From the NCBI RefSeq assembly GCF_017592545.1, contig NZ_JAGFOA010000002.1, positions 558,001-622,000 of the forward strand: a DNA stretch of 64,000 bases, given 5' to 3'. The notes under the pieces were generated by a model. The model saw nothing but the letters and a program-made list of their open reading frames with translations, was not told the origin of the DNA and did not search any database. Shown piece by piece: positions 23,324 through 32,082 of this stretch. The DNA comes from Microbacterium stercoris (GTDB lineage Bacteria > Actinomycetota > Actinomycetes > Actinomycetales > Microbacteriaceae). Position 1 is the stretch's first letter. Each line of letters begins with the position of its first letter. Made by a program: the position numbers and the translations under genes.

Positions 23324-24175
23324 ATGGCCACCGTCGATCACGTGCTGCTCACGCGCTTCAACCTGCCTTCTCTGGGACGCGAGAGCGTGATCCGGGCGCA
23401 GGACGGCTGGCTGCGCGAGCGCATCGAGCTGTTCCTGCGCTACACCGTGCCGAGTGTCGAGGCGCAGACCGCGCCCGTGAGCTGGATCGTCTACCTCGAT
23501 CCGGCCAGCCCCGGCTGGCTGCTCGAGCGTCTGGGCGAGGTGGCCGCCCGCGGGGTGTTCGCGCCGGTGTTCCGCGAGAGCGTCACCACCGCGCAGATCG
23601 TCTCGGACGCCCGCGGGCTGACGGGCGCGCGCGGGGACATCCTGCTCACGACGAACCTCGACAACGACGACGCGCTGGCCTCCGACTTCGCGGCCCGGCT
23701 GCAGCAGCTGGCCGCGACGGGGCAGCGTCGTGCGCTGTACCTGGCTGACGGACTGATCCGGCGAGGAGACGCGGTGTACCTGCGTCGTGATCGCGACAAC
23801 GCGTTCGCCTCCGTCGCCGAGCCCTGGGACGACGCCCTGACCGCGTGGTGCGACTGGCACAACCGGCTGCACCTGCACCTGCCGGTGACCTCGGCACAGG
23901 GAGCGCCCGGGTGGATCCAGGTGGTCCATGCGCGCAACGTCAGCAACCGCGTGCGCGGTCGCCTCACCGATCCGACCCGCCACCGCGACCGGTTCGCGGG
24001 CCTGCTCGACGACGCGCCCGCCGTGGCCGCCTCCCGCGTGGCCGCCGACGCGTGGGTGCGTCGGCCGGTGCGGGAATCCCGTGAGGTCGTGCGCGCGACC
24101 GCCAAGCGGGCCGTGCTCGCGGTGGCCGGCAAGGACGGACTCGACCGTCTCAAGAACCTGCTCGTGCGGGCGTGA
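23324..24175 (+). CDS. Putative rhamnan-synthesis-type glycosyltransferase
   Basis: 283 aa from ATG 23324 (the frame is open to 23219 but that part is rich in Pro and Arg and unlike protein). Features: VDHVLLTRFNLP at the N-terminus, a strand WIVYLDPASP, and TTNLDNDDALASDF, a DxD-like metal/nucleotide-binding site, close to the pattern of small GT-A-type proteins often annotated as putative rhamnosyl transferases. Acceptor and sugar are unknown. It stands just left of the main polysaccharide operon on the same strand, with its own TATCAG motif upstream. Confidence 0.75.
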   Translation: MATVDHVLLTRFNLPSLGRESVIRAQDGWLRERIELFLRYTVPSVEAQTAPVSWIVYLDPASPGWLLERLGEVAARGVFAPVFRESVTTAQIVSDARGLTGARGDILLTTNLDNDDALASDFAARLQQLAATGQRRALYLADGLIRRGDAVYLRRDRDNAFASVAEPWDDALTAWCDWHNRLHLHLPVTSAQGAPGWIQVVHARNVSNRVRGRLTDPTRHRDRFAGLLDDAPAVAASRVAADAWVRRPVRESREVVRATAKRAVLAVAGKDGLDRLKNLLVRA

Positions 24176-24184
24176 GAACGGATC

Positions 24185-24206
24185 CGGATCCGCGTATCAG
24201 GATCCG
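24185..24206. promoter_or_regulatory. GGATCC dyad enclosing TATCAG (copy 2)
   Basis: CGGATCC (24185-24191), loop GCGTATCA, GGATCCG (24200-24206). It matches the element at 14960-14981 in arms, loop length and TATCAG placement. TATCAG begins at 24195, 33 nt before ATG 24228 of the operon's first gene, so it may be that operon's promoter/operator. It could also terminate the preceding gene. Confidence 0.5.
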
Positions 24207-24227
24207 GGTCACCCGCTCCTCCCACAC

Positions 24228-25322
24228 ATGACAGCAAGCGAGACGGTGCGAACCGGACGACCCGCACCCGCCCGGATGGGCGCCGCGGTGATCGGAGCCG
24301 GCTACTGGGGCCCCAACCTGGCGCGCAACCTGCGCGGCTCGGCGGACTGGGAGCTGATGGCCGTGTGCGACCTCGACCGGGAGCGGGCCACGCGGGTGGC
24401 CGAGTCGGTCGGCGGGGCGCCCGTGGTGACCGACGTGGAGGAGGTGCTGGCCGATCCGCTGATCGACGCGGTGGCGATCGCCACCCCGGCCCGCACCCAC
24501 CATGGCCTCGTGACCAGGGCCCTGGAGGCAGGCAAGCACGTGCTCGTCGAGAAGCCGCTCGCGGCCGACCGAGCGGCGGGCGTCGCCATGGTCGAGCTCG
24601 CCCGAGAGCGCGGGCTCGTGCTGATGACCGACCACACCTACTGCTACACCCCGGCCGTGCTGCGCATCCGCGATCTCATCGCCGAGGGCGCCCTGGGCGA
24701 CATCCTGTACGTCGACTCGACCCGCATCAACCTCGGGCTCGTGCAGCCCGATGTCGACGTGCTGTGGGACCTCGCGCCCCACGACCTCGCGATCCTCGAC
24801 TTCGTGCTGCCCGGCGGCCTCAGCGCCGCCACGGTTTCCGCATCGGGTGCCGACCCACTCGGCGCCGGCCGGGCATGCGTGGGCTACCTCGCGCTGCCGC
24901 TGGCCAATGGGGCCATGGCGCACGTGCAGGTCAACTGGCTCAGCCCCACGAAGATCCGGCGCATGGTGATCGGGGGCACCCGTCGCACGCTCGTGTGGGA
25001 CGACCTCAACCCCGCGCAGCGCCTGTCGATCTTCGACCGCGGAGTGGATGTCGCCCTCGCGGGGGATGCGGATCACGCCGCCCGCGTCTCGTACCGCCTC
25101 GGCGACACCTGGTCGCCCGCCCTGCCGGAGCAGGAGGCCCTCGCCAACGTGATGACCGAGTTCGCGAGCGCGATCCGGTCCGGACGCCCCGCCCGCACCG
25201 ACGGCGACTCCGGTCTTCGTGTGCTGTCGGTGCTCGAGGCCGCTTCGCGCAGCCTCGCCGCGCAGGGTGCGCCCGCGCCGATCGCCACGACCGTCCCCAC
25301 CCTCATCGGAGGTGCCGCATGA
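24228..25322 (+). CDS. Gfo/Idh/MocA-family sugar oxidoreductase
   Basis: 364 aa. N-terminal Rossmann domain with VIGAGYWGPNLARNL, the family EKPLA segment (GKHVLVEKPLA, catalytic Lys) and a C-terminal alpha/beta substrate domain with the conserved HDLAILDF helix. Members oxidise or reduce sugar nucleotides with NAD(P). In polysaccharide clusters this family (for example WlbA) oxidises C3 of a UDP-sugar uronate before an aminotransferase acts, and two aminotransferases follow here. ATG 24228 begins the long plus-strand operon, overlapping the next gene by four bases (ATGA). Confidence 0.9.
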   Translation: MTASETVRTGRPAPARMGAAVIGAGYWGPNLARNLRGSADWELMAVCDLDRERATRVAESVGGAPVVTDVEEVLADPLIDAVAIATPARTHHGLVTRALEAGKHVLVEKPLAADRAAGVAMVELARERGLVLMTDHTYCYTPAVLRIRDLIAEGALGDILYVDSTRINLGLVQPDVDVLWDLAPHDLAILDFVLPGGLSAATVSASGADPLGAGRACVGYLALPLANGAMAHVQVNWLSPTKIRRMVIGGTRRTLVWDDLNPAQRLSIFDRGVDVALAGDADHAARVSYRLGDTWSPALPEQEALANVMTEFASAIRSGRPARTDGDSGLRVLSVLEAASRSLAAQGAPAPIATTVPTLIGGAA

Positions 25323-26335
25323 CCTCGCTCACCGGAACCCGCGTGATCGTCACGGGAGGCGCCGGGTTCATCGGCAGCCACCTCGTCGACGAGCTCATCA
25401 CCCGTCGCCACGTCGCCCACGTCACCGTCATCGACTCGCTCATCAACGGCAGCCGCGCGAATCTCGCGCAGTGGGCCGGGGATCCGCGGGTGCGTCTGGT
25501 GGAGGCCGACATCCGCTCCGACCAGGCGCTGCGCACGCTCGACGGCGCCGACGTGGTCTTCCACCTGGCCTGCCTCGGCGTGCGGCACAGCCTGCACGAC
25601 CCGATCACCAACCACGAGGTCAACGCGACCGCGACGCTGCGACTGCTCGAGCAGGCGCGCGAGGTCGGCATCGGCCGGTTCGTGCACGTGAGCTCGAGCG
25701 AGGTGTTCGGCACGGCGCAGCGCGCGCCGATGGACGAGCGCCACCCGACCTGGCCCGAGACGGTCTACGGCGCGGCCAAGCTCGCCGGCGAGGCCTACGC
25801 CCGGGCGGCCTTCCGCACGCACGGCCTGCCGGTCGTCGTCGTTCGTCCCTTCAACACGTACGGCCCGCGCAGCCACTTCGAGGGCGACAGCGGCGAGGTG
25901 CTGCCGCGCACCATCATCCGCAACCTCTGCGGGCTCCCCGCCCTGATCTACGGCGACGGCGAGCAGACGCGCGACTTCATGCACGTCAGCGACACGGTGC
26001 GCGGACTCGCGCTGCTCGCGGAGTGCGACGCCGCAGTGGGCCGCACGGTGAACTTCGGATCGGGCCAGGAGGTCGCCATCCGCACCCTGGCCCGTGCCGT
26101 CGCCTGGCTCACCGGGCGGCCGGATCTCGACGCCGTGCACCTCGAGGACCGCCCGGGAGATGTGCGCCGCCTGCTTGTCGACGCCACGCTGATGGAGCGC
26201 CTCACGGGCTTCACCCCCGCGATGCCGTTCGAGGCGGGAGTTGCGGATCTCGTGCGCTGGTTCCGCAGCCGACCGAGCACCCCCGAGCAGATGCAGCAGC
26301 GCATCGAGGACCGCAACTGGGTGGTGACGGCATGA
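25319..26335 (+). CDS. NAD-dependent sugar-nucleotide epimerase/dehydratase
   Basis: 338 aa extended SDR. Glycine loop VTGGAGFIGSH near the N-terminus, Ser in VSSSEVFG, and catalytic Tyr150/Lys154 (YGAAK), then RPFNTYGP and YGDGEQTRDFMHVSD, which bind the nucleotide sugar. It acts in the cytoplasm, interconverting or dehydrating a nucleotide sugar; GalE, uronate epimerase or dehydratase activity cannot be told apart here. Overlaps both neighbours by four bases. Confidence 0.92.
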   Translation: MTSLTGTRVIVTGGAGFIGSHLVDELITRRHVAHVTVIDSLINGSRANLAQWAGDPRVRLVEADIRSDQALRTLDGADVVFHLACLGVRHSLHDPITNHEVNATATLRLLEQAREVGIGRFVHVSSSEVFGTAQRAPMDERHPTWPETVYGAAKLAGEAYARAAFRTHGLPVVVVRPFNTYGPRSHFEGDSGEVLPRTIIRNLCGLPALIYGDGEQTRDFMHVSDTVRGLALLAECDAAVGRTVNFGSGQEVAIRTLARAVAWLTGRPDLDAVHLEDRPGDVRRLLVDATLMERLTGFTPAMPFEAGVADLVRWFRSRPSTPEQMQQRIEDRNWVVTA

Positions 26336-27531
26336 CCGCCGCCGAGCCCACGGGCCTGCCGCGCATCGACGTGATGCGTCCGTGGCTGGGGGAGGAGGAG
26401 GCCGTCGCCGTCGCGGAGGTCATCGCCTCCGGCTGGGTGGCGCAGGGGCCCCGCGTGGCCGAGTTCGAGCGCCGCTTCGCCGAGACGCAGCAGGCCGCGT
26501 ACGCGGTCGCCACCTCGAACTGCACGACCGCGCTGCACCTCGCCCTGATCGTCGCCGGCATCGGCGCGGGCGACGACGTCGTGGTGCCGTCGCTGTCGTT
26601 CATCGCCACGGCCAACGCACCCACGTATGTGGGCGCGCGTCCGGTGTTCGCCGATGTTGACCCCCTCACCGGCAACGTGACCGCCGAGACCGTCGCGGCG
26701 GCCCTCACCGACGCCACCCGCGCGGTGATCGCGGTGGATCAGGGCGGCGTGCCGGTCGACCTCGACCCGATCCGCGCGCTGTGCGATCCGCTCGGCATCG
26801 TGGTGATCGAGGATGCCGCGTGCGGCGCCGGATCGACCTACCGGGGCCGCCCCGTCGGCGCGGGCGCCGAGCTGGCCGCGTGGTCGTTCCACCCGCGCAA
26901 GGTGCTCACGACCGGAGAGGGCGGCATGCTCACCACCTCGCGCGCCGACTGGGCCGATCGCGCCCGGAAGCTGCGCGAGCACGCGATGAGCCAGTCGGCC
27001 GCCTCGCGGCACGAGACCCTGCTGACCCCCGCCGAGCACTACTCGGAGATCGGCTTCAACTTCCGCATGACCGACCTGCAGGCGGCCGTGGGCCTTGTGC
27101 AGCTCGACCGTCTGCCCCAGATCGTCGCCGACCGGCGCCGGCTCGCCGCGCGCTACACCGAGGCGCTCGCGGAGGTGCCGGGAGTGACAACGGTGGCAGA
27201 CCCGGCCTGGGGCACAACGAGCTTCCAGTCGTACTGGATCGAGCTCGGGCCCGACTTCCCGATCGCCCGCGAGTGCCTGCTGGTGCGCCTCGCCGAGGCC
27301 GGCATCTCCGCCCGCCGCGGCATCATGGCAAGTCACCGCCAGCCGGCCTACGAGCACCGGGACACCGGATCCGCCTCCCTCACCGTCACGGACTGGCTCA
27401 CCGACACCACGCTGATCCTGCCGCTTCATCACCAGCTGACCGACGCGGACCAGGATCGCGTGATCGCGGTGATCCGCGAGGTCGCCGACGAGGCGATGCC
27501 GGAGCACCTGTCCGAGATGTGCGTGGCCTGA
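26332..27531 (+). CDS. DegT/DnrJ/EryC1/StrS aminotransferase (first of two)
   Basis: 399 aa PLP enzyme that transaminates a keto-sugar nucleotide. Seen: TSNCTTALHLAL, VVVPSLSFIATANA, VIEDAACGAGSTY, and the Schiff-base Lys190 in SFHPRKVLTTGEGG. Length is normal (370-400 aa). With the oxidoreductase before and acyltransferase after, it likely makes an amino-deoxy sugar. Starts by ATGA overlap; the next gene begins within its stop (TGATG). Confidence 0.93.
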   Translation: MTAAEPTGLPRIDVMRPWLGEEEAVAVAEVIASGWVAQGPRVAEFERRFAETQQAAYAVATSNCTTALHLALIVAGIGAGDDVVVPSLSFIATANAPTYVGARPVFADVDPLTGNVTAETVAAALTDATRAVIAVDQGGVPVDLDPIRALCDPLGIVVIEDAACGAGSTYRGRPVGAGAELAAWSFHPRKVLTTGEGGMLTTSRADWADRARKLREHAMSQSAASRHETLLTPAEHYSEIGFNFRMTDLQAAVGLVQLDRLPQIVADRRRLAARYTEALAEVPGVTTVADPAWGTTSFQSYWIELGPDFPIARECLLVRLAEAGISARRGIMASHRQPAYEHRDTGSASLTVTDWLTDTTLILPLHHQLTDADQDRVIAVIREVADEAMPEHLSEMCVA

Positions 27532-28214
27532 TGGGGATCCTGCTGATCGGCGCGAGCGGCCTCGCCCGCGAGGTGCTCGGGGCCGGCCTCGAGGACGTCA
27601 CCGGCGTGCTCGACGACGATCCCGCAGCCCACCTTGCGCACTGCGGGGGAGTGGTCGTGCGCGGCGGCCTCGACGAGGCCGTGCGCCGCCCGCAGGACCA
27701 GCTGCTGATCTGCATCGGCCCGGGCCGAGCGCGTCGCGACGTGGTGCGCCGCCTCGCGGATGCCGGCGTCGGGCCCGAGCGCTTCGCGACCTTCGTCGCG
27801 CCGAGCGCACGCATCGGGCGCGGCGTCGCGATCGGGCGCGGCTCGATCCTGCTCGACGGCGTCGTCGTCACCGCCGATGCGCGTGTCGGCGCCCACGTCG
27901 TGGTGATGCCCCACGGCACGATCACCCACGACGACACGCTCGCCGACCACGTCACGCTCGCCGCGGGTGTCAGCCTCGGCGGCGGCGTGGCCGTCGGCGA
28001 GGCCGCCTACATCGGCATGAACGCCTCGGTGCACCCCGGAGTCTCGATCGGCCACGACGCCACCGTCGGCATGGGCGCCGCCGTGCTGCGCGATGTGCCC
28101 GACGGCGAGACGTGGGTGGGTGTGCCCGCCCGACCCCTCCGATCCGCGGTGCGCGCGATGCCGGCGCGCGTCGATCCGACCCTTTCCACCTCGATCCGAG
28201 AGGTCTTCGCATGA
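27531..28214 (+). CDS. NeuD-type sugar O/N-acyltransferase
   Basis: 227 aa. An N-terminal PglD/NeuD-like nucleotide-sugar-binding domain (GASGLAREVLG, GVLDDDP) is followed by a left-handed beta-helix of hexapeptide repeats (IGRGVAIGRGSILLDG, VGAHVVVMPHGTI, IGHDATVGMGAAV) ending in VGVPARPL. It should transfer acetyl from acetyl-CoA to the amino group made by the neighbouring aminotransferases. The catalytic His is probably in MPHGTITHDD. Confidence 0.9.
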   Translation: MGILLIGASGLAREVLGAGLEDVTGVLDDDPAAHLAHCGGVVVRGGLDEAVRRPQDQLLICIGPGRARRDVVRRLADAGVGPERFATFVAPSARIGRGVAIGRGSILLDGVVVTADARVGAHVVVMPHGTITHDDTLADHVTLAAGVSLGGGVAVGEAAYIGMNASVHPGVSIGHDATVGMGAAVLRDVPDGETWVGVPARPLRSAVRAMPARVDPTLSTSIREVFA

Positions 28215-29344
28215 CACTCGCCCCCGCCCCCATCGGCCTTGCCGTGCCCTTCCTCGACCTGCCCGCGCAGTCGGCCGAGATCGCCCACGAGGTGCTGCCC
28301 GCCTGGGAGGCCCTGCTGCGCGAGGGCGCGTTCGTCGGCGGATCGCCCGTCGCCGCCTTCGAACGCGAGTACGCCGAGTACATCGGCACGCGGCACGCGA
28401 TCGGCGTCTCGAACGGCACCGACGCCCTCGAGCTGGCGCTGCGCGCCGTCGGCGTGCGCGCGGGTGACGAGGTCATCGTGCCCGCCAACTCGTTCATCGC
28501 CACGGCCGCCGCGGCGAGCCGCATCGGGGCCATGCCCGTGTTCGTCGACGTCGACGACGAGCACCTGCTGATCGATCCGGACGCGGTGGATGCGGCGATC
28601 ACCTCGCGAACGCGCGCCATCGCGCCCGTGCACCTGTTCGGGCAGTCGGCGCCGCTGGAGCGGCTGCTGCCGATCGCGCGGCGGCACGACCTCGCGATCG
28701 TCGAGGACGCCGCCCAGGCACAGGGCGCCGTCGGGTCCGCGGGCCGGGCCGGCGCCGTCGGCCACATCGCCGCCACCAGCTTCTATCCGGGCAAGAACCT
28801 CGGGGCCGCCGGCGACGCCGGCGCCGTGACCACCTCGGACGACACCCTCGCCGAGACCGTGCGCTCGCTGCAGTCGCACGGCAGCACCACGAAGTACGTG
28901 CACGACCGCATCGGCGTCAACGCGCGCCTCGACGCGGTGCAGGCCGTGGTGCTGCGCGCCAAGCTGCGGCGCCTGGACGCGTGGAACACCGCGCGCCGGG
29001 CCGCCGCGTCCACCTACGCCGAGCTGCTCGGCGACCTCGACGGCGTGCGGCTGCCCGCCACGAGATCGGGCTCGAGCGACGTCTGGCACCTGTACGTCGT
29101 GCGGCTCGCGGAGCGCGACCGCGTCGCGGCCGCGCTCGGCGAGGCCGGGATCGGGGTGGGCGTGCACTACCCGACGCCGCTGCACCTCACCGGGGCCTAC
29201 GCGCACCTCGGGCACCGCCGCGGCGAGTTCCCCGTCGCCGAGGCGGCGGCCGACCGGATCCTGTCGCTGCCGATGGGGCCGCACCTCACGCGCCCGCAGC
29301 AGGTCGCGGTCGCCGAGGCGCTGCGCGCCGCCGTGGGGGAGTGA
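28211..29344 (+). CDS. DegT/DnrJ/EryC1/StrS aminotransferase (second of two)
   Basis: 377 aa. Typical DegT motifs: VPFLDL start, GVSNGTDALELALRA, VIVPANSFIATAAAA, IVEDAAQAQGA, and PLP Lys195 in SFYPGKNLGAAGDAG. It matches the subgroup often found with 3-amino- or 4-amino-sugar nucleotide pathways (WbpE/WlbC, FdtB style). It is clearly distinct from the aminotransferase at 26.3 kb (different Lys context), so a second amination step or a second amino sugar is likely. Four-base overlap with the gene before. Confidence 0.92.
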   Translation: MTLAPAPIGLAVPFLDLPAQSAEIAHEVLPAWEALLREGAFVGGSPVAAFEREYAEYIGTRHAIGVSNGTDALELALRAVGVRAGDEVIVPANSFIATAAAASRIGAMPVFVDVDDEHLLIDPDAVDAAITSRTRAIAPVHLFGQSAPLERLLPIARRHDLAIVEDAAQAQGAVGSAGRAGAVGHIAATSFYPGKNLGAAGDAGAVTTSDDTLAETVRSLQSHGSTTKYVHDRIGVNARLDAVQAVVLRAKLRRLDAWNTARRAAASTYAELLGDLDGVRLPATRSGSSDVWHLYVVRLAERDRVAAALGEAGIGVGVHYPTPLHLTGAYAHLGHRRGEFPVAEAAADRILSLPMGPHLTRPQQVAVAEALRAAVGE

Positions 29345-29347
29345 CCC

Positions 29348-30577
29348 GTGGCACGGGTGCTCGTCGCGCCGCATCACTTCGAGATCGGCGGCAGCCAGCT
29401 CGTCGCGCTCGAGCTGGCTGCCGAGGTGGCGCGTGAGGGAGAGCACGAGGTGGTGCTGTACGCGCCCCACGGCGCGCTCGAGAAGCGCGCCCGCGCCACG
29501 GGCCTCGAGCTGCACCTCTCGCCGCTGCGGGAGTCGGCGCCGTCACCCGGGCGCATCCGCGAACTCGCCGACCTGGTGCGCCGGCGCGGGATCGACCTCG
29601 TGCACACCTATGAGTGGGCGCCGACCGTCGATGCCGCCTACGGCGCGCGGGGCCTGCGGGGCACGCCGGTCATCGCCACCGTGCAGTCGATGGACTACCC
29701 CGGCTTCCTGCCCGCGGCGGTGCCGCTGATCCTGGGCACCCGCGAGCTCTGCGAGCGCGCCCGCGCAGAGGGGCGCCCCGAGGTGCACCTGCTCGAGCCG
29801 CACGTCGACCTGCAGCATTTCGATCCGGATGCGGTGCCGCGCGCCGAGATCGCGGAGGTGCGCCGGGATGCCGGTGCGGCACCGGACGAGCTGCTGGTCG
29901 TGGTGGTCGGGCGCCTCTCGGAGGAGCTCAAGCTCGACGGGCTGCTCGCGCTCGTGGAGGCGTGCGGGCGTCTTGCCGCCGTGCATCCGCTGCGGCTGGC
30001 GCTCGTCGGCGACGGACCCGCGCGCGATCGGGTGGCCGAGGCCGCAAGGCAGGCCAACGCCAAGGCCGGACGCGAGGTGGTGCGGCTTCTCGGCCCGCGC
30101 GATGATCCACGCGCGTGCTATGCCGCGGCGGATGTCGTGGTGGGCATGGGCGGCTCCGCGCTGCGGGCGATGGCCATGCGACGTCCCCTGCTCGTGCAGG
30201 GCGAGCGCGGTTTCTGGCGCATCGCCGACGCGCGGTCGCTGCCCGTCTTCCTCGCCCAGGGCTGGTACGGCCAGGGCACGGGCGAGGGATCGGTGGAGCG
30301 CTGCATCATCGAGCTCGACGCCCTGCTGCGGCTGCCCGCCACCGCGCGCGCCGCGCTCGGCGCGTGGGGGCGCGACGTCGTCGCCGCCCGCTACGGCCTG
30401 GCGCAGGCGGCGTCCGAGCTGGGGCGCCGCTACCGCGAGACCCTCGACGCGCCCCGCCCCACGCGCGGTCAGCGCCTCGCGGGATCGTTCGGCCTCGCGC
30501 GCGACATCGCTGCCCACCGGATGGCCATGCGCCATCCGGCGCTTCAGACCTCGTTCCGCAGGCTGTCGGGCCGATGA
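29348..30577 (+). CDS. GT4-type glycosyltransferase
   Basis: 409 aa GT-B fold. N-terminal acceptor domain opens with VLVAPHHFEIGGSQLVALEL; the C-terminal donor domain has VVVVGRLSEELKLDGLLALVEA, LALVGDGPARD, and a weaker E-x7-E region replaced by MGGSALRAMAMRRPLLVQG. The sugar donor is unknown. GTG 29348 begins 3 nt after the previous stop; a downstream ATGA overlap links it to the flippase. Confidence 0.85.
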   Translation: MARVLVAPHHFEIGGSQLVALELAAEVAREGEHEVVLYAPHGALEKRARATGLELHLSPLRESAPSPGRIRELADLVRRRGIDLVHTYEWAPTVDAAYGARGLRGTPVIATVQSMDYPGFLPAAVPLILGTRELCERARAEGRPEVHLLEPHVDLQHFDPDAVPRAEIAEVRRDAGAAPDELLVVVVGRLSEELKLDGLLALVEACGRLAAVHPLRLALVGDGPARDRVAEAARQANAKAGREVVRLLGPRDDPRACYAAADVVVGMGGSALRAMAMRRPLLVQGERGFWRIADARSLPVFLAQGWYGQGTGEGSVERCIIELDALLRLPATARAALGAWGRDVVAARYGLAQAASELGRRYRETLDAPRPTRGQRLAGSFGLARDIAAHRMAMRHPALQTSFRRLSGR

Positions 30578-32082
30578 GCGCCCCCGCCGCCCCCACCGCC
30601 ACCGGCGGCCTCGCCGGGCGCGCCGCCGCCGGCGTGCTCTGGACGACGGGGCAGAAGTGGGGCGCGCGACTGTTCGGCCTCGCCACTCTCGCGCTGCTCA
30701 CGCGTCTGCTGACTCCCGCCGACTTCGGTGTCGTGGCGATCGGACTCGCGATCGTCCCGTTCCTGTATCTGCTCTCCGACCTGGGATTCGCGGCCTACCT
30801 CGTGCAGGCGGAGTCGCCCACCGACCGCACCCTCAGCACCGCCTTCTGGTACTCCGCCGCGGCGGGCCTCGTGCTCGCGGGCGGGGTGTGGTTCGCCGGT
30901 CCTGCGGTCGAGGCACTGCTCGGCATCGCCGGATCCGGAACCGTCATCTCCGGATTCGCGCCGGCGGCTCTCGCGGTCGCCCTCGGATCCGTGCCCCTTG
31001 CCATCCTGCGGCGCCGCATGGCCTTCGGCCGCCTCGCCGCTCAGGGGCTGGTCGCGGGCGTTCTCGGCCAGGTCGCCGCGGTCGCCCTGGCGCTCCTCGG
31101 CGCCGGTGCGATGGCTCTCGTCGCACAGACCGTGGTGCAGCAGGCGGCGGCCACGCTCGCGGCGGCTGTCTCGGCACGGTGGCGCCCGCGCCTCGCCTTC
31201 GACCCGCGGGAGTTCCGCGCGATGGCGCGGTTCGGCGTGAACGTGGTGGGCGTGGAGCTCGTGGCCATCGGTCGTGCGTGGGCCGAGAACGCGATCGTCG
31301 CGCTGGTGCTCGGTGTCACAGGCCTCGGATACCTCAGCATCGCGCAGCGGCTGGTGCAGACGGCGCAGGATCTGGGCGCGACCTCGATCGTGCCCGTCTC
31401 GACGGTCGTGTTCGCGCAGATCCGGGCCGGACGAGAGCGGCTCGCGGCCGCCTATCGCCGCGCGCAGGGGATGATCTCGCTGATCGTGATCCCCCTGATG
31501 GCGATGATCGTCGTCGCCGCGCCCGAGCTGACGGCGCTGGTGTTCGGCGCGCAGTGGGACGCAAGCGCCGATCCCGCGAGGGCCTACGCGGTGGCGGGGG
31601 TGCTCACCCTCGGCGCCACTCTCGACCACGGTCTCTTCCTCGGCCTCGGGCGCTCGGGCGTCTGGTTCGCGTACGGCCTCGCGGTCGACGCGGTGACGGT
31701 GCTCGTCACCTGGCTGCTGGCCCCGTTCGGCCTGCTCGCGATCGCGATCGGCTTCGCCGGCGTCGCCCTCGCCGCGACCCTCGCGCGCTGGCCGCTCGTG
31801 GCGCGACAGCTGGGCACCGCGTGGACGATGCTCGCCGCGCCGTTCGTGCGATCGCTTGCGATGGGATCGCTCGCGGTCGCCGGCGGGCTCGCCGCCATCG
31901 CGCTCGCCGCGGCCCTGCCCGGCCCGGCCCGCGCGGCCATCGCGGGCGCGGCCGTGATCGCCGTGTCGGCACTCGCGGCGCGCCTGCTCCTGCCCGAGGC
32001 GTTCGCCGAGGCGCGCGCCCTGGCCGCCCGCGGCCTGGCCACGGTTCGCCGGGGCCGCGCCCCGAGGGAGCGCACGGCATGA
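30574..32082 (+). CDS. Wzx-like polysaccharide flippase (oligosaccharide transporter)
   Basis: 502 aa with about 12-14 hydrophobic helices, matching the MATE/Wzx (polysaccharide synthase) superfamily. It opens with GVLWTTGQKWGARLFGLATLALLTRLLTPADFG, a classic start for family 13 polysaccharide biosynthesis exporters. It should flip the lipid-linked repeat unit across the membrane. ATG 30574 overlaps the glycosyltransferase stop. The presence of a flippase together with a polymerase-like gene at 37.2 kb points to a Wzx/Wzy route. Confidence 0.9.
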   Translation: MSAPAAPTATGGLAGRAAAGVLWTTGQKWGARLFGLATLALLTRLLTPADFGVVAIGLAIVPFLYLLSDLGFAAYLVQAESPTDRTLSTAFWYSAAAGLVLAGGVWFAGPAVEALLGIAGSGTVISGFAPAALAVALGSVPLAILRRRMAFGRLAAQGLVAGVLGQVAAVALALLGAGAMALVAQTVVQQAAATLAAAVSARWRPRLAFDPREFRAMARFGVNVVGVELVAIGRAWAENAIVALVLGVTGLGYLSIAQRLVQTAQDLGATSIVPVSTVVFAQIRAGRERLAAAYRRAQGMISLIVIPLMAMIVVAAPELTALVFGAQWDASADPARAYAVAGVLTLGATLDHGLFLGLGRSGVWFAYGLAVDAVTVLVTWLLAPFGLLAIAIGFAGVALAATLARWPLVARQLGTAWTMLAAPFVRSLAMGSLAVAGGLAAIALAAALPGPARAAIAGAAVIAVSALAARLLLPEAFAEARALAARGLATVRRGRAPRERTA

